DNA of 64,000 nt from Cryptomeria japonica (lineage: Eukaryota; Streptophyta; Pinopsida; Cupressales; Cupressaceae). The position numbers and the translations under genes were made by a program. The notes beneath the pieces were generated by a model. That model saw only the letters and a program-made list of their open reading frames with translations. It did not search any database and was not told the origin of the DNA. Shown piece after piece: positions 50,004-60,592 of the stretch. The stretch is from contig NC_081413.1 of assembly GCF_030272615.1 (NCBI RefSeq), forward strand, positions 187,574,669 to 187,638,668, given 5' to 3'. Position 1 is the first letter of the stretch; every line of letters begins with the position of its first letter.

Positions 50004-51221
50004 TTATAATGAGGCAGCATAATGAAGTATTTTAGGATCCTTTGATGTACCAATGTTTACTACTTTTGTTGGTTTTATCAGGATAGCAGATCTCTCCTGA
50101 AAATATGCAGGAAGAATGTCAAACTTTCCATCTTCTAGCATCTCAAAGAGGTTTTCACCATCAAATACGTCCTTTTTTTTCCCTTTTGATTGATCTAGTG
50201 TTGCCATAAAATGGTTTTCAACAATAGGTCTCTTTCCTTGTTTTATTTCGCTTTTGTGACTAGAAAGTTTGGCATTCTCCTGACTATGAGAAACATCACT
50301 TGATTCTGCAATGGAAGATATCTTAGGTGGGATGGGTTCAACAGCATTAAGGTACACGGCTAAGTTATGATCATTGGAAAAGCTATTCAATTCAGGGTTG
50401 TCCAAATTATGCCAATCAATTAGTTCAGGATGAAGAAGGGGTAAATCATAATCACTGTCATCATTAGGTGTTTCAACGTTCATGACATAATGATCATAAC
50501 TTGGCATAGAATAGGTAGTGTCATAGACTAAATGTTTTTTAGATTTGTCTTTCTCAAGCGTCTCCGAATTAGTTCTAACAAAATCAATATTAGCATTTTG
50601 TAGTTCACACTCAAGTGGTTCTTCAACTGACGTTTGTCCCTTAAATGAATGGATTATATCAACACACACATCTTTAATACTGCAAATTCCTTCTTGATTG
50701 ACCTCATTTGCATTTTGGAGCTGACATACTTGTGTACATGATAAAGAGGATTCTTTTGCTATATTTTGTCTCCTTTCAAACTCAACTTCTTCTGGACTAA
50801 TAGTCAATCCAACTTGACTATCTCTTAATTCTTCTATGGTTCTGCCATATCTGGATATATCTTGTTCCTCTTTTGATGAAAATCTTGTATTTTAAGATGC
50901 TTGATCTATCCTTGTTTGTATTTCTTGTGGCATTACTTCTTTGTCTTTGTCATTCCCTTTCCTTTTTGCATATGCCTCTTTTCTCTGAATTCTAAATTTT
51001 TCTTGTCTTGTTTCTAACTCTATCTTTTGTTTTGCAATAGACAAGTCTTCTTTTGTAATAGCTTCTTGGTCTTCATTGTGTTCCTTACTTGATGTAGTAG
51101 ATAAGACATCTGGACCCCACTCATACTCATTTGAATCTATCTCTGAATCATGATCTAGGACTACTCCACTATACCATACAAGAATGTTGTCTGGCGCAAA
51201 AAGTTCCCTGATTTCTGCCAT
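50004..51221 (-). pseudogene. Linker between G-patch segment and RT
   Basis: Two open parts in one frame, 51221-50892 and 50807-50004 (267 codons), are separated by a TAA at 50892 and continue the frame of the G-patch-containing part after a TAA at 51228. The sequence is acidic, Ser/Glu/Asn-rich and probably disordered; I see DYDLPLLHPELIDWHNLDN and LPAYFQERSAILIKP but no domain I can name. Such long spacers between protease and RT are common in Tat/Athila elements. The three TAA stops may be former CAA codons. Confidence 0.6.
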
Positions 51222-51227
51222 CTCTAT

Positions 51228-51962
51228 TTATACTGCTTCTGGAATATCTTGTTCAAATTTTGCATTTTTTTGTAATTCCAAAACTTGTTGACAAGATTTT
51301 TCTTTACCCTTGATGGTAATCTCCTTGTCTTGCTTTTCATGTTCTTCGTGCTCCTTTTGTGTATTTGTTACTATTCCTGCCACTTGATGTAGTTTTTCTT
51401 GCCAATTTTCTTCTTTAGAAACAAATTTCTTTTTCCATTTTTGTTGTTGACGATTATGTTGCCTTTGATTGGATTTTAGATATCCAAGCCCGGATTTATC
51501 TTCTTTGGATTGCGAGTGTGGACAAATAGGTTCTAAAATACCTTGATGTCGCTTACCAATTGGTCCTTTTCCTTCATATCCTATTTTTTGCATGATTTCA
51601 TAACCTTTGCCATATTGTTTTATGGGAATACTGACTTCTGATGCTATTTCTATAGTTTTATCTTCATCCTTGTACAACCAGCCAAGAATGTCTTTGTCTT
51701 CATTTTCTTCTTCAAGAGTTCTAGCACTAACAAATGTCCCTTTAAACATATGTTTTGTTTCTGATGTCTTTGATTGAATATCCATAGGCTTTCCATATGA
51801 TTTAGGGGAAAGTGGAAAATTATGCAAAGAATATTTTCCCATTCCTTCATCATTTAATTTGAGCTTTTCTTCAAAATTTTCCCATAACTTTTCTTGAATT
51901 TCTTTGGTAGGATATATCGATTCTCTGTTATGTGGAACTCTTGTATCTTGTGTTGGCTTCAA
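51228..51962 (-). pseudogene. Post-protease segment with G-patch-like domain
   Basis: This 244-codon open part follows the protease. Residues about 105-160 resemble a G-patch: YGKGYEIMQKIGYEGKGPIG, then GILEPICPHSQ, then KSGLGYLKS, giving the spaced glycines and final GLGY. G-patches bind RNA or RNA helicases and are known next to the protease in some retroviruses. The rest is Lys/Glu/Gln-rich, coiled-coil-like. The frame ends at TAA 51228. The call is from motif spacing only. Confidence 0.6.
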
Positions 51963-52310
51963 ATTATTGCAATATTGACTAGAATCTACAATTATAGTGA
52001 TCTATTTTCCTTCATGAGGAAATTTCACATATTGATGATATGTATAAGGAACTGCTTGCATCTTGTGAATCCATAGTCGTCCTATAAGAATGTTGTAAGA
52101 GAGGTTCAAATCTAAAACCTAACATAATGTATCCCTTTCCACAAGTCCTATTCTTATTGGTAGTACAACAGTTCCTTTAGAAGAATGTTTTGCTTCATCA
52201 TAAGCCTTGATGGTTATTTTCTTTTTCGGGTCCACTGCATTTTTTTAATATCCCAAAGCTTTTATCAAACTTAATGCACAAATATTTAAGCCAACTCCTC
52301 CATCTATGAG
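51963..52310 (-). pseudogene. Retropepsin of the Tat element
   Basis: Reading the minus strand past the stop at 52304, the frame has KHVLIDGGVGLNICALSL (catalytic Asp present; DGG in place of D-[ST]-G), ITIKAYDEAKHSSKG, VLPIRIGL, LSYNILIGRLWIH and AVPYTYHQYVKFPHEGK. These match the block order of plant Tat/Athila proteases and closely resemble the second element's protease at 61180-61520. Stop codons between blocks (for example near 52245, 52123 and 52000) break it. It would process Gag-Pol in the particle. Confidence 0.85.
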
Positions 52311-53419
52311 TACATGTTTGACACGAGTTTTATTAATGGAGACTTCAACATGTAAGGGAGCATTGTGAGGATGTTGCAAGGATGCATCATCATTTTCAGA
52401 AAACGATAAGCAATAAGGTGTCCTACCATGTTTTGGAACTGATCTATATCCAAATCTTTTGAAATTTTTGTTTCTACTAAAGCTTTCTCCAAAACTTCCT
52501 TATGCATAGGTGAAACTTTGAGAAGTTCCAGAATTGATATTTGAGTGGGTATTCTTTGTAATCGCTCTACTAAATTGTATTGTTGTGAAGTGGATGTTGG
52601 ATCTTTTGTTATACCTGGAAAGGTAACCTTTGCTTTGCTTCTAGTAATAACATTGATTGGTTCTGAAGGTGGATTATCTTTAACAATGATCACATTTACC
52701 ACATCATCATATGTATAAGTGTAATTCACTTTGGTTTTTCCTTTGTCATCTTTTAATTATGATGGTTCACCTTTGTCATAATTTGGAAGTGGAGTTTTGA
52801 AAGTTAGATGTGATTCATTTGTCTTATGGCTATCCACTGTGATGGTTCAATTATCGATTAGATCTTGGATAAGGTGTTTCAATCTTTGACAATCATTTGT
52901 TAGGTGTCCTTTATTCTAATGGTAATTGCAAAAATGATTGTCATTCCACCAATTTGGCTTTACTCGTGGTTCATAACTTCTTGCTTCTGGTAAAACAATC
53001 AATTTGTTGGCAAGTAGAGTTTTTAGAGCTGATTCTAAAGGTTCTCCAATGTTTGTGAATTTCCTCCAAGGATTGGAGAAAAAGGACTTGGCTTTATTGT
53101 TTTCTGGATTGTTATTGCTTGGGATTTGACTTGATAGATTAAAAATTGGTTGTTGTTGTTTTGTAGTACTATTATCATCATTTCCTTCATTGCTGACATT
53201 CCTATTCTTTGACTAGAACTTGGGTTTGTCATTGTTGTTGTTGTTGTGGTTGTTGTTATTGTCGTTGTATGAATTATTGTAAAGTTTTAGTTCTCCTTTC
53301 TTTACCATTGCGTTCTCTATTTTCAGACCATTCTCGATCATTTTGGCAAAAGAGGGAGTACATTGCATTCTTAGTCGATAACTCATTTCACTGATAAGAT
53401 TATCAATGAATATGTCCAT
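52304..53419 (-). pseudogene. gag: gag C-terminal half of the Tat element
   Basis: Pieces in shifted frames: 53419-53213 (MDIFIDNLISEMSYRL, an Asn-rich tail), then NWWNDNHFCNYH and GHLTNDCQRLKHLIQDLID (about 52855-52960), then 52729-52304 with ITRSKAKVTFPG and LELLKVSPMHKEVLEKAL. The segments order and wording follow plant Tat Gag between capsid and protease, including the histidine/cysteine-containing motif before IQDLID. Stops (near 52918 and 52760) and frame changes near 53215 and 53035 break it. It leads directly into the protease. Confidence 0.75.
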
Positions 53420-53471
53420 TTTTTCTTGATCAGGTACATCTCGGGGATACCAGATTAAACACGCATTTCCA

Positions 53472-53939
53472 TTATTGTAAGAAGATCATAAAAGATTCAC
53501 TATTCTTTTGTTTAACATTGCAGAGATCTAGCATTGTTATTTCATTCCTTATATTGTAGGAGTATTGTGAAATAAACCTATTCACAAGTTCTTCAAAAGA
53601 TTTGATTCCGGATGGTAATCTTGAAAACCACTCCATTGATTGTCCATTTAAACTCCTAGAAAAAAGACGCATAAGGTAAGTTTCATCATGAGCAAATTCC
53701 ATGCTCATAGTACAAAACTCCCTAATGTGATCTTGAGGATCAGATTTTCCATCGTATTTGTCATGTTTAGGAATCTCACAATGTTGTGGAAATGGTATCA
53801 TATTCAAATTTTTATCAAAAGGATATGGGCATATATCTTCTAATGAATACTTCTTAGAGCATGTTCTATTTTGCATGTCTTGCATCTGTTGTTGTAGATT
53901 TTGTATTTGTTGAGTAAGTTTTGACAATGGATTATCCAC
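53472..53939 (-). pseudogene. gag: gag core (capsid-like) of the Tat element
   Basis: This 155-codon open part has the Retrotrans_gag signature: PKHDKYDGKSDPQDHIREFC, then RLFSRSLNGQSMEWFSRLPS and IKSFEELVNRFISQYSYNIR, then LCNVKQKNSESFMIFL. A Gln-rich coiled coil precedes it. It ends at a TAA at 53472, and the sequence continues in another frame to MDIFIDNL. The protein would assemble the particle. Confidence 0.85.
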
Positions 53940-53960
53940 ATAGTTTCTCCTTGTTTCTTC

Positions 53961-54713
53961 TTAAGTTCTTTTATCACTATGTTCTTTTCTTGTGTCATCC
54001 CTTTCTTTCCTTGTTTCTTCATGACTTTCTTTGTTCACGTCCTCGTTATTTGAATCATCTCTGTTTTGGGTGTTACTTTCCTCCACATCTTGTTTCAAGC
54101 TTTCTATGTTAAAGTCTTGTGGTAGTTTAGCTCCAGATTTTGCCAACATCAAGAGATATTTCTCTTTTTGTTTTGCCAACAATTTTTCCATTAGCCTATC
54201 AAATTTGAAATCTTGCTCGAGGTCTTTAATGGTGCTATTGACTGCTTCTTCGTCAACAACGGTAAACCCAAAAGTTTGGAATACAAGATTATCTTCTTCC
54301 TCCATTTGTTGTTGTTTTCTAAGTTGTTCGTATTGGGCTCTAGTCCAAACTGGCATGTGATTATTTTCAAGTTTTTGAAATTTCCAATGGACCAAGTCAA
54401 TAGCTCTAGTCTGAGTGATAGGGGTACTCCGGGTGATTATTGGTTTAGGAAGATATACCTTGTTGATTTTACCACTATTGTTTGTTCGTTGGGATAAAGC
54501 ATCTCTTTGTTGAAAAGCACGTCTTTGCAAAATTTCACCATCAAACTTTGTACTGCAGCCATGTAAGTAGTGACGAAAATAGTATAGGAATGTCTTATGT
54601 TTTAATAAGATTTTGCGATTGATATACAAGAATCTTATTCTTTTCTGAGTAGCTTTATAACTAGATTTTCTTTTCTTAAGGTGATACTTAAAAGTCATAT
54701 AAGCATTTGACAA
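53961..54713 (-). pseudogene. gag: gag N-terminal region, 250 codons
   Basis: It opens with a basic, Tyr/Lys-rich segment from 54713; a stop lies upstream, and the start may lie further inside (several Met residues). Then come IITRSTPITQTRAIDLVHW, a Gln/Glu-rich helical stretch (YEQLRKQQQMEEEDN) and a charged Asn/Asp/Glu/Arg-rich tail. A frame change at about 53950 separates it from the capsid-like core. I infer gag N-terminus from position; I do not know a domain for it. Confidence 0.6.
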
Positions 54714-56239
54714 TTTACAAGTTTGTTTGATTCCAATGTTGGTGCAATTCTGATTTTGATATAACCTAGGTTCAAAATAAGAAAGATATATCCAAGATTA
54801 TGAACCTAGTATAGATTGATCAAGCTTCGTGATAGAGGATTTGATTATCCTGATGAGAAACTTGATAATTGTGTTGATTTTTTTTGCACTTAAGATGTTT
54901 GAATCAATAGCTTGTTGAAAGTTGACGTTTATAGAACTTTTTGGGAATAACCTGTTGGATTAGTGGCCTAGTTGTTGAGCTAGTTTGAAAATACGTGATG
55001 GTATAGAGACAAACCTTCCTCAAGAATAATTTTGATACTGACGTTTTGACACTTTTGGTTTTGATCTGGTGTTTCAAGTGTTGGAAAGCTTTCATACTAC
55101 CCTTTTGATCAAACTTTTCAGTAATTAGTTGGATTTTTGCTCACTCTTAGATGATAATTTTCTTCAATTTTTTGACCATTTGGAACATGTTGCAGACATA
55201 GAAGACACAATGTCTAATAAACAAAATGCACAAGCAAGTACAAATCTTATGGCAAGTTGAGACAATAGTTATTGAATCTCACATGGGGTTTCCCCTGAGG
55301 CTACACTATTCAAAGCGGATATTTAGATGCTTGACCCCACTAGCATCACCCTCGGCACTCACTTCTTCGGGGCAGCCAAGCACCAGTTTCCATGAAAACT
55401 CCCCATGGAAAACTTTATATCTCTACTAGGAACCGTATGTGTGTGAGCCGCTTCAGAGGTCCGACCTTCTGCACCAACAACTAGAAGGATTTTGGCAACT
55501 AGTACAAGTAGTTTTTAATAAAGGCTTCTGGTCATGTGGCCATACATGCGACACTTTCAGCTCTGTAAATATAGAAGGTTCCTAGCCTATAGAGGTTATG
55601 CTCCATAGGTTTTATGAGGAAACATAGTGTCGGTATGAACCTATCAGCACATGTTGTTTGGGACTTTCGTCACAAACACAATTTATTTACAGTGGATTGG
55701 AAGGACTCGATATTAGCCCGTTTCCACTTTAGGTTGTTCTCCTCTCACTAGCCCCCTCAAGGCAGCTCGGGAAGGTAGACCCTCTAAAGGATTTAATTTC
55801 TTGAAAGTAAAGAAAGCATAAAAGAGTGGGTTTGGCTTTCTAGTCACCCAATTAAGGGGAGAGCATATACCTACCACTTTCGAGACATGGAATATAAGTG
55901 TTCTTTTTAATCTTTTCAAAGCAATTGTTGGCTAAGTCCTATTTGGAGATGTTGCTCCAAGAAACATGGTGTTTATTTTAGCCTTTTTAAAAGTCTATGT
56001 GCAACTATTTTTAGAGAAAATACTAAAAATGCAAGTTGCATGCTATCAATTTGCCCTCCTAGTTAGACTAAATGAACAAAACATGATATGTTACTTCACA
56101 AAATAAGACTTTTAATTAACTAGATGAGGAAATGCATAAAATTTGCCTTAAACACCATCCTACACATGCACGTTAGTAGCCTGGAAAATCTAATTTCTTG
56201 GACATTCGGGCTTGCAAGAAATTTTGGTCAGCTGAAAAC
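54714..56239 (-). other. 5' untranslated leader of the Tat element
   Basis: This is the sequence between gag and the motif array. It includes a GC-richer part (55260-55900). No frame longer than about 70 codons is convincing. Tat/Ogre elements often have long leaders, sometimes with introns, but I cannot support a splice site. Confidence 0.5.
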
Positions 56240-56580
56240 AAAAGCGCTATTCTAACACATGCGTTATCTTTCTCCTCAGAAGCGCTAACCTGTAGAGAAA
56301 AAGCGCTAACCTAGACTACAAAAACACTGCTCTGCAGATACAAAAGTGTGATTTCTTTAATAAATGTGCTAATCTAGAGAACAAAAGCGCTAACCTAGAA
56401 GACAAAAGCACTAACTGACGAGGCAAATGCACAAATTTTCAAACAAAAACGCTAACCTACATGGTATATGCGCTAACCAGTGATGCAAATGCGCAGATTT
56501 TCAGACAAAAGCATTAACCTGCATGGCAAATGTGCTAACCAGTGATGCAAATGCGCTAACCTATGAGCAAAAGCGTTGTC
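56240..56580. repeat. GCGCTAACC/GCAAATGCGC motif array near the PBS
   Basis: About fifteen units of AAAGCGCTAACC or GCAAATGCGCTAACC at about 20-bp spacing on the plus strand. This is the inverse complement of the motif in the array at 42108-42425, so the two arrays face each other across the internal region. Confidence 0.9.
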
Positions 56581-56665
56581 AGAATTCACACATGTGTGAA
56601 TCTGTATTACAAATGCATTAATTTTATTTTTGTGAGATTTTTAAAGGTATATGCGAGGTCCATGA

Positions 56666-56683
56666 GCCCCACAGTGGGCGCCA
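56666..56683 (-). other. Primer-binding site of the Tat element
   Basis: On the minus strand it reads TGGCGCCCACTGTGGGGC, three bases inside the LTR end. TGGCGCC is a typical plant gypsy PBS start. The fragment to the right uses nearly the same site (58575-58592). I have not assigned the tRNA. Confidence 0.9.
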
Positions 56684-56686
56684 GAA

Positions 56687-57845
56687 TGTGTCAACTTGAA
56701 TTTCATCCTCAGAATGCTACCTGCAATAAGTTAGTTTCACAAAATACAAATGGAAATGCTACAGAAAATCCAAACTCAACGAATGAAACTACATGAAATA
56801 CATATTAAAATAAAACATTATTTTTACCTTCATGATTTATGTCTCATTGTGTCCTAACTCCATTGTTCCTGGTTGCAAATGGTGTGCTCTCAGACAATGC
56901 ATTGATAGCTTCCAAGATGGCATATGAAGAATGGACTGATAACTGGTAGTTAATTGATACTATGATATGCAATACTACATGATTATGCTAAATGATATTT
57001 GCTATTTGCTTCAAGATTAAAACTCACAGATGCATATGATTAGCTTGCAAAAATGCATTTTAAGTCTCTTGGAGTCTCTTGATTTCTTGAAGTCTAACTC
57101 TCTCTCAACTGAAGCTCTTGATTTTATAGACCTTGAGAGGATGAGATCAGATCAACGATCATGATCAGATCTACAGATTTGGATGGTTGTGAGCAAAGGT
57201 GAAGGTTGGGAGAAAGGGGGAAGGAGAAGAAAAATGTCACTCATCTCACCTTGACTGGGTTGTTGACTGAGAGAATCTAGGGATGGTTGGAGAAGATTTA
57301 GGCATGAGAGGACAAGTGGACTCAAGTCCTTCCTAAGATGTAGGGGGTGTTGGAGAGAATATAGGAAATGGTTATGAAATATGTGTACGTACACAATATT
57401 CATTAAATTTGGAAGTTGGAGATAAATGATGAATTAATATTTAAGAAATATTAATTTCCTTAGCCACATGTTGGGTGAGTTGGCAAAGGGAAGATGAAGT
57501 GGAGATGGAGGGTGAGTTGGAAAAGAAAGATTAAATAATTTAAGAAATTATTTAATATTTGAGACTATAGGATAGGAGAAATATTGGATATTTAATTGAT
57601 TGGAGGAGATAACTAAATATTAGATATTTAATTAACTTGGTTAGAGGAATAATTAAATATTAGATATTTAATTAATTAGAAGAATATGATAGATTAATTA
57701 ATTAATAAAATATTAATTAATAGAAAGACACGAAAATGAATTAAATAAATTAATCTTTTCAAATTAACTATTTAATAGAAGAATTATCATTAAATAAATA
57801 TAAAATATTTATTTAATTGTTCATAGCCATTTTTAGGTGTATACA
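56687..57845 (-). repeat. 5' LTR of the Tat element
   Basis: Plus-coordinate start TGTGTCAACTTG, end GTGTATACA. It matches 40431-41609 and is slightly shorter. It should carry the promoter for the minus-strand genomic RNA. Confidence 0.95.
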
Positions 57846-57850
57846 TAGGG

Positions 57851-58229
57851 TACCATTGTCAAGTTAATGGTTGGAGAGTTGTTCGTGGTGACAATAGTGT
57901 ACCTAATGGGAGTGGTGGTGGAGGGTTAGGTACTAAATAAATAGAGATTTTGAAGATAATTAATTTTAGTGTAGAAATAGAAGCAATATTTATAAATTCC
58001 ACCTTTTAGACAATGCTATGGGAAGTGCTAGTTGAGTTAATAAGACATGACATACACATCCAAAAAAAATAAAATTAGGTACTACTATATCAAGAACTTC
58101 AAGGAGTCTTTATTGTAATGACCCTAATATCTCTCATATGGATGGGTCTATTAGAAAAGATAATTTAACTTGCAACCACTCTTCTCAAAAGTAACATTCA
58201 TCCTTGAATCATTTTTGATATTATTGTAA

Positions 58230-58317
<88 letters not shown>

Positions 58318-58574
58318 TTTCCTTCCCTCATAACACACAAGGGTTTTTTCTTTGCTTTTCCCCTTTCAAAATCTCTTGTGTCTCCTCTTCATTTTTGGGT
58401 GATTGCCTTAAAGTTTCTTTTCTATCTTGGTAAATTTTACTTCAATCAATAATTTACTTGGATTTCATTTTACTTCTTGTTCTTGTTATTCCTTTTAGGT
58501 TGCCTAGTCAATTATCTAATAGGGTGAAGAGATTTTTGAGTCCCCTTAAGCAATTGCTTGAGCTAGGAATATTT
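57851..58574 (+). other. Right flank and putative LTR end of a second element
   Basis: After the TAGGG duplication the left part (57851-57940) continues an open frame with the left flank at 40356-40430. From about 58110 the sequence may be the 5' LTR of the plus-strand element whose PBS is at 58575; the start is not fixed. It contains a pure CT repeat. Confidence 0.4.
58232..58314. repeat. (CT)n microsatellite, ~83 bp
   Basis: About forty uninterrupted CT units. Confidence 0.98.
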
Positions 58575-58592
58575 TGGCACCCACCGTGGGGC
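58575..58592 (+). other. PBS of the plus-strand Tat-type fragment
   Basis: TGGCACCCACCGTGGGGC differs in two positions from the PBS at 56666-56683. The bases before it (AGGAATATTT) would be the LTR end, but they lack the expected CA. Confidence 0.75.
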
Positions 58593-60592
58593 AGGAAAGC
58601 TAATTTCTTGGCCTCTCTCATCATCAAATCTTCAATCTCACAGGTTTCTGGTTGGGCCTGCTTCAAAATCTCGTGTGAGTACCTTTACAGTACCGTATGA
58701 GTTTCTTTGTGCACTTGTACGGGTATGTGAGAATACTCGTACGAGTTTCTGCTTCTGTGTTTTCAAACCAGGTTGCATTTTAGGGTTTTTATGCTTCAAT
58801 TTGGCTATTACTAATGCTAACCCTGGTCTGTTTGTGAGTTTTCTAGTAGCCTAACTGGTTTTTGCAGGACGATTGTCAAATATTACACTTGCCAAAGCTT
58901 CATTTCATCAAAACATGACTACTAACGCATTTGTTTTGCAGGTTGCCTAAAGGAGAACTCAACCAAACTTTGTGTCTTCTTTAAGTTTTCTAGGCACACT
59001 TAGTTTGCTAATGGTAAATGAACATCTTGTTTTATATGCTTGAGAAGTTGTCTAAAAGGTAGGAGAGTATGCTCTTGTCCATTTGGACAATCAGAAATCT
59101 CGACCCTTGAAGCACTTCTATGTTTGAGATTTGATTACCTTTAGCGGGCCTGTCACTGTGGGAAAAAGTAATCACCCTATGAGAATGACCCAAGTGAGTA
59201 TAGCTAGACCTAAGCTTTCCAATTCACTCTAAAAAATAGGTCTCTTGGGATTAAACTCTCGGAAGATGGGATTATTTGAGTTTTCTCTTTTGAGATCTCT
59301 CATATCGTACATTTAGTAGGGCCTTGCAGTCTCAATCACGCTTGTGTGACTACTTCTTGTTTTGATACCTTGTTGGGCTATAAGCCTCAATCGTGCTTGT
59401 GCAACTTCAAGGGGTAATTCCAAACGGAAATTCTTACTACGAACCCTAAGATAGAAGCTACTTGATTCACCTCCGAAAGGGGGATAATCTTTGTGCAAGA
59501 GAGATAGTAACTCTCCCAAGACACTTGCCATATCGTGCCCCCATTAGCATCTGGAGTTGGATAATATGGCTTTGAGAATCCATTGTGTGAGACTCAACGA
59601 TCATATTTTGATTAGCTATTGGGTGTGTACCTAAGTTTGCAAGCAAAGGTTTTCTCTCTCAGCCAACTTCCTTAGGATTTAACATGTTGTGTTTGAGGTC
59701 ACTTATCATATCACGTGTTTGCTATATCTTCATCCCTAAAACAGAAAATCAGACATCTAAAAACTAGAAAACATAATCAAAACATCAAACTTCATTGATC
59801 AAAAATCTGTCCAAATAAAATTTGTGTCTCTGTTCTGTCCTCAGTCGGACGAGCTTTCTAGTTTGTTGTACGAGAAATCTAGTTTATCGTCTGGTTCTGT
59901 GGGAATTCTCGTACGAGTCAGTGTAGTAGAGGATATTGTGTTATCTTTTGTCATCTGGTTTTGTGGTAAGGTTCATACAAGTTTAGGCCTTTATCGTGTG
60001 AGATTCCTAGTTTATCGTATGGTTTTGTCTAAATTTTCATCTGGGACTGTCTAAATTGTTGTACGAATTTCTATCTCTGTCATTCCAGAGTTGTCTTCTT
60101 GCATGTCTTTTTCGGATCTGTCATGTTTGCTTGGTCAATTTACAGTGAGCATAAACACCTAATATCTGTCATTCTATGCTTAGGTTGTCTTCTTGGTTCA
60201 CTTGGTCAAGTTATCTCCTGTCAAATCGGATTCTAGAACTAGACACTTCAAGATTTTCAAGTATTCACCTTCAACAAGTTCAAGATCTAAACATCTCAAA
60301 GTGCATTATCACCTCTTTGATAAACTAATCACTCAAAACATAGTTTCTCATCAGGATCTATCATCCTCTATCATGAAACTATAACGTTTGGTTAGGATAA
60401 CCTTGTCCCACATCGTAGGATATATCGTTCCTATTGGACTTGGTTTTATCAAAATCATTATCATTGCACTCCAAAATCCAAGATTGAAAAACTTGCAAAC
60501 TTTTAAACACTTGAATTATCTTTTCATGTCATATCACTCTATCATATCTGCATTGACAGTTGGTCACTTATCAAAACACCTCTTAGACAATC
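58593..60592 (+). other. Leader with recurring CGTACGAG-like motif
   Basis: Non-coding. Variants of the palindrome-like CTCGTACGAGTTT occur near 58680, 58693, 58715, 58738, 59868, 59905, 59970, 59995, 60015 and 60060, in two clusters. The open frames present are short and unrecognised. Confidence 0.55.

Larger units (their letters stand above)
40431..57845 (-). mobile_element. 17.4-kb Tat-type Ty3/gypsy retrotransposon
   Basis: Two direct LTRs (40431-41609 and 56687-57845), about 95 percent or more alike by eye, bound about 15 kb. TAGGG at 40426-40430 and 57846-57850 is a perfect target duplication. All retroelement genes are on the minus strand in the order gag, protease, linker, RT, RNase H, second RNase H, integrase. 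The double RNase H, very large size and an extra antisense gene between pol and the 3' LTR are known features of the Tat lineage of plant gypsy elements. Frameshifts and stops in gag and pol and a mutated integrase residue make the copy defective. Confidence 0.95.

Noticed and set aside
53209-53394. Cys-rich plus-strand frame
   Set aside because: It is the reverse of the Asn-rich repeat in gag (AAT/AAC runs), so it is an artefact.
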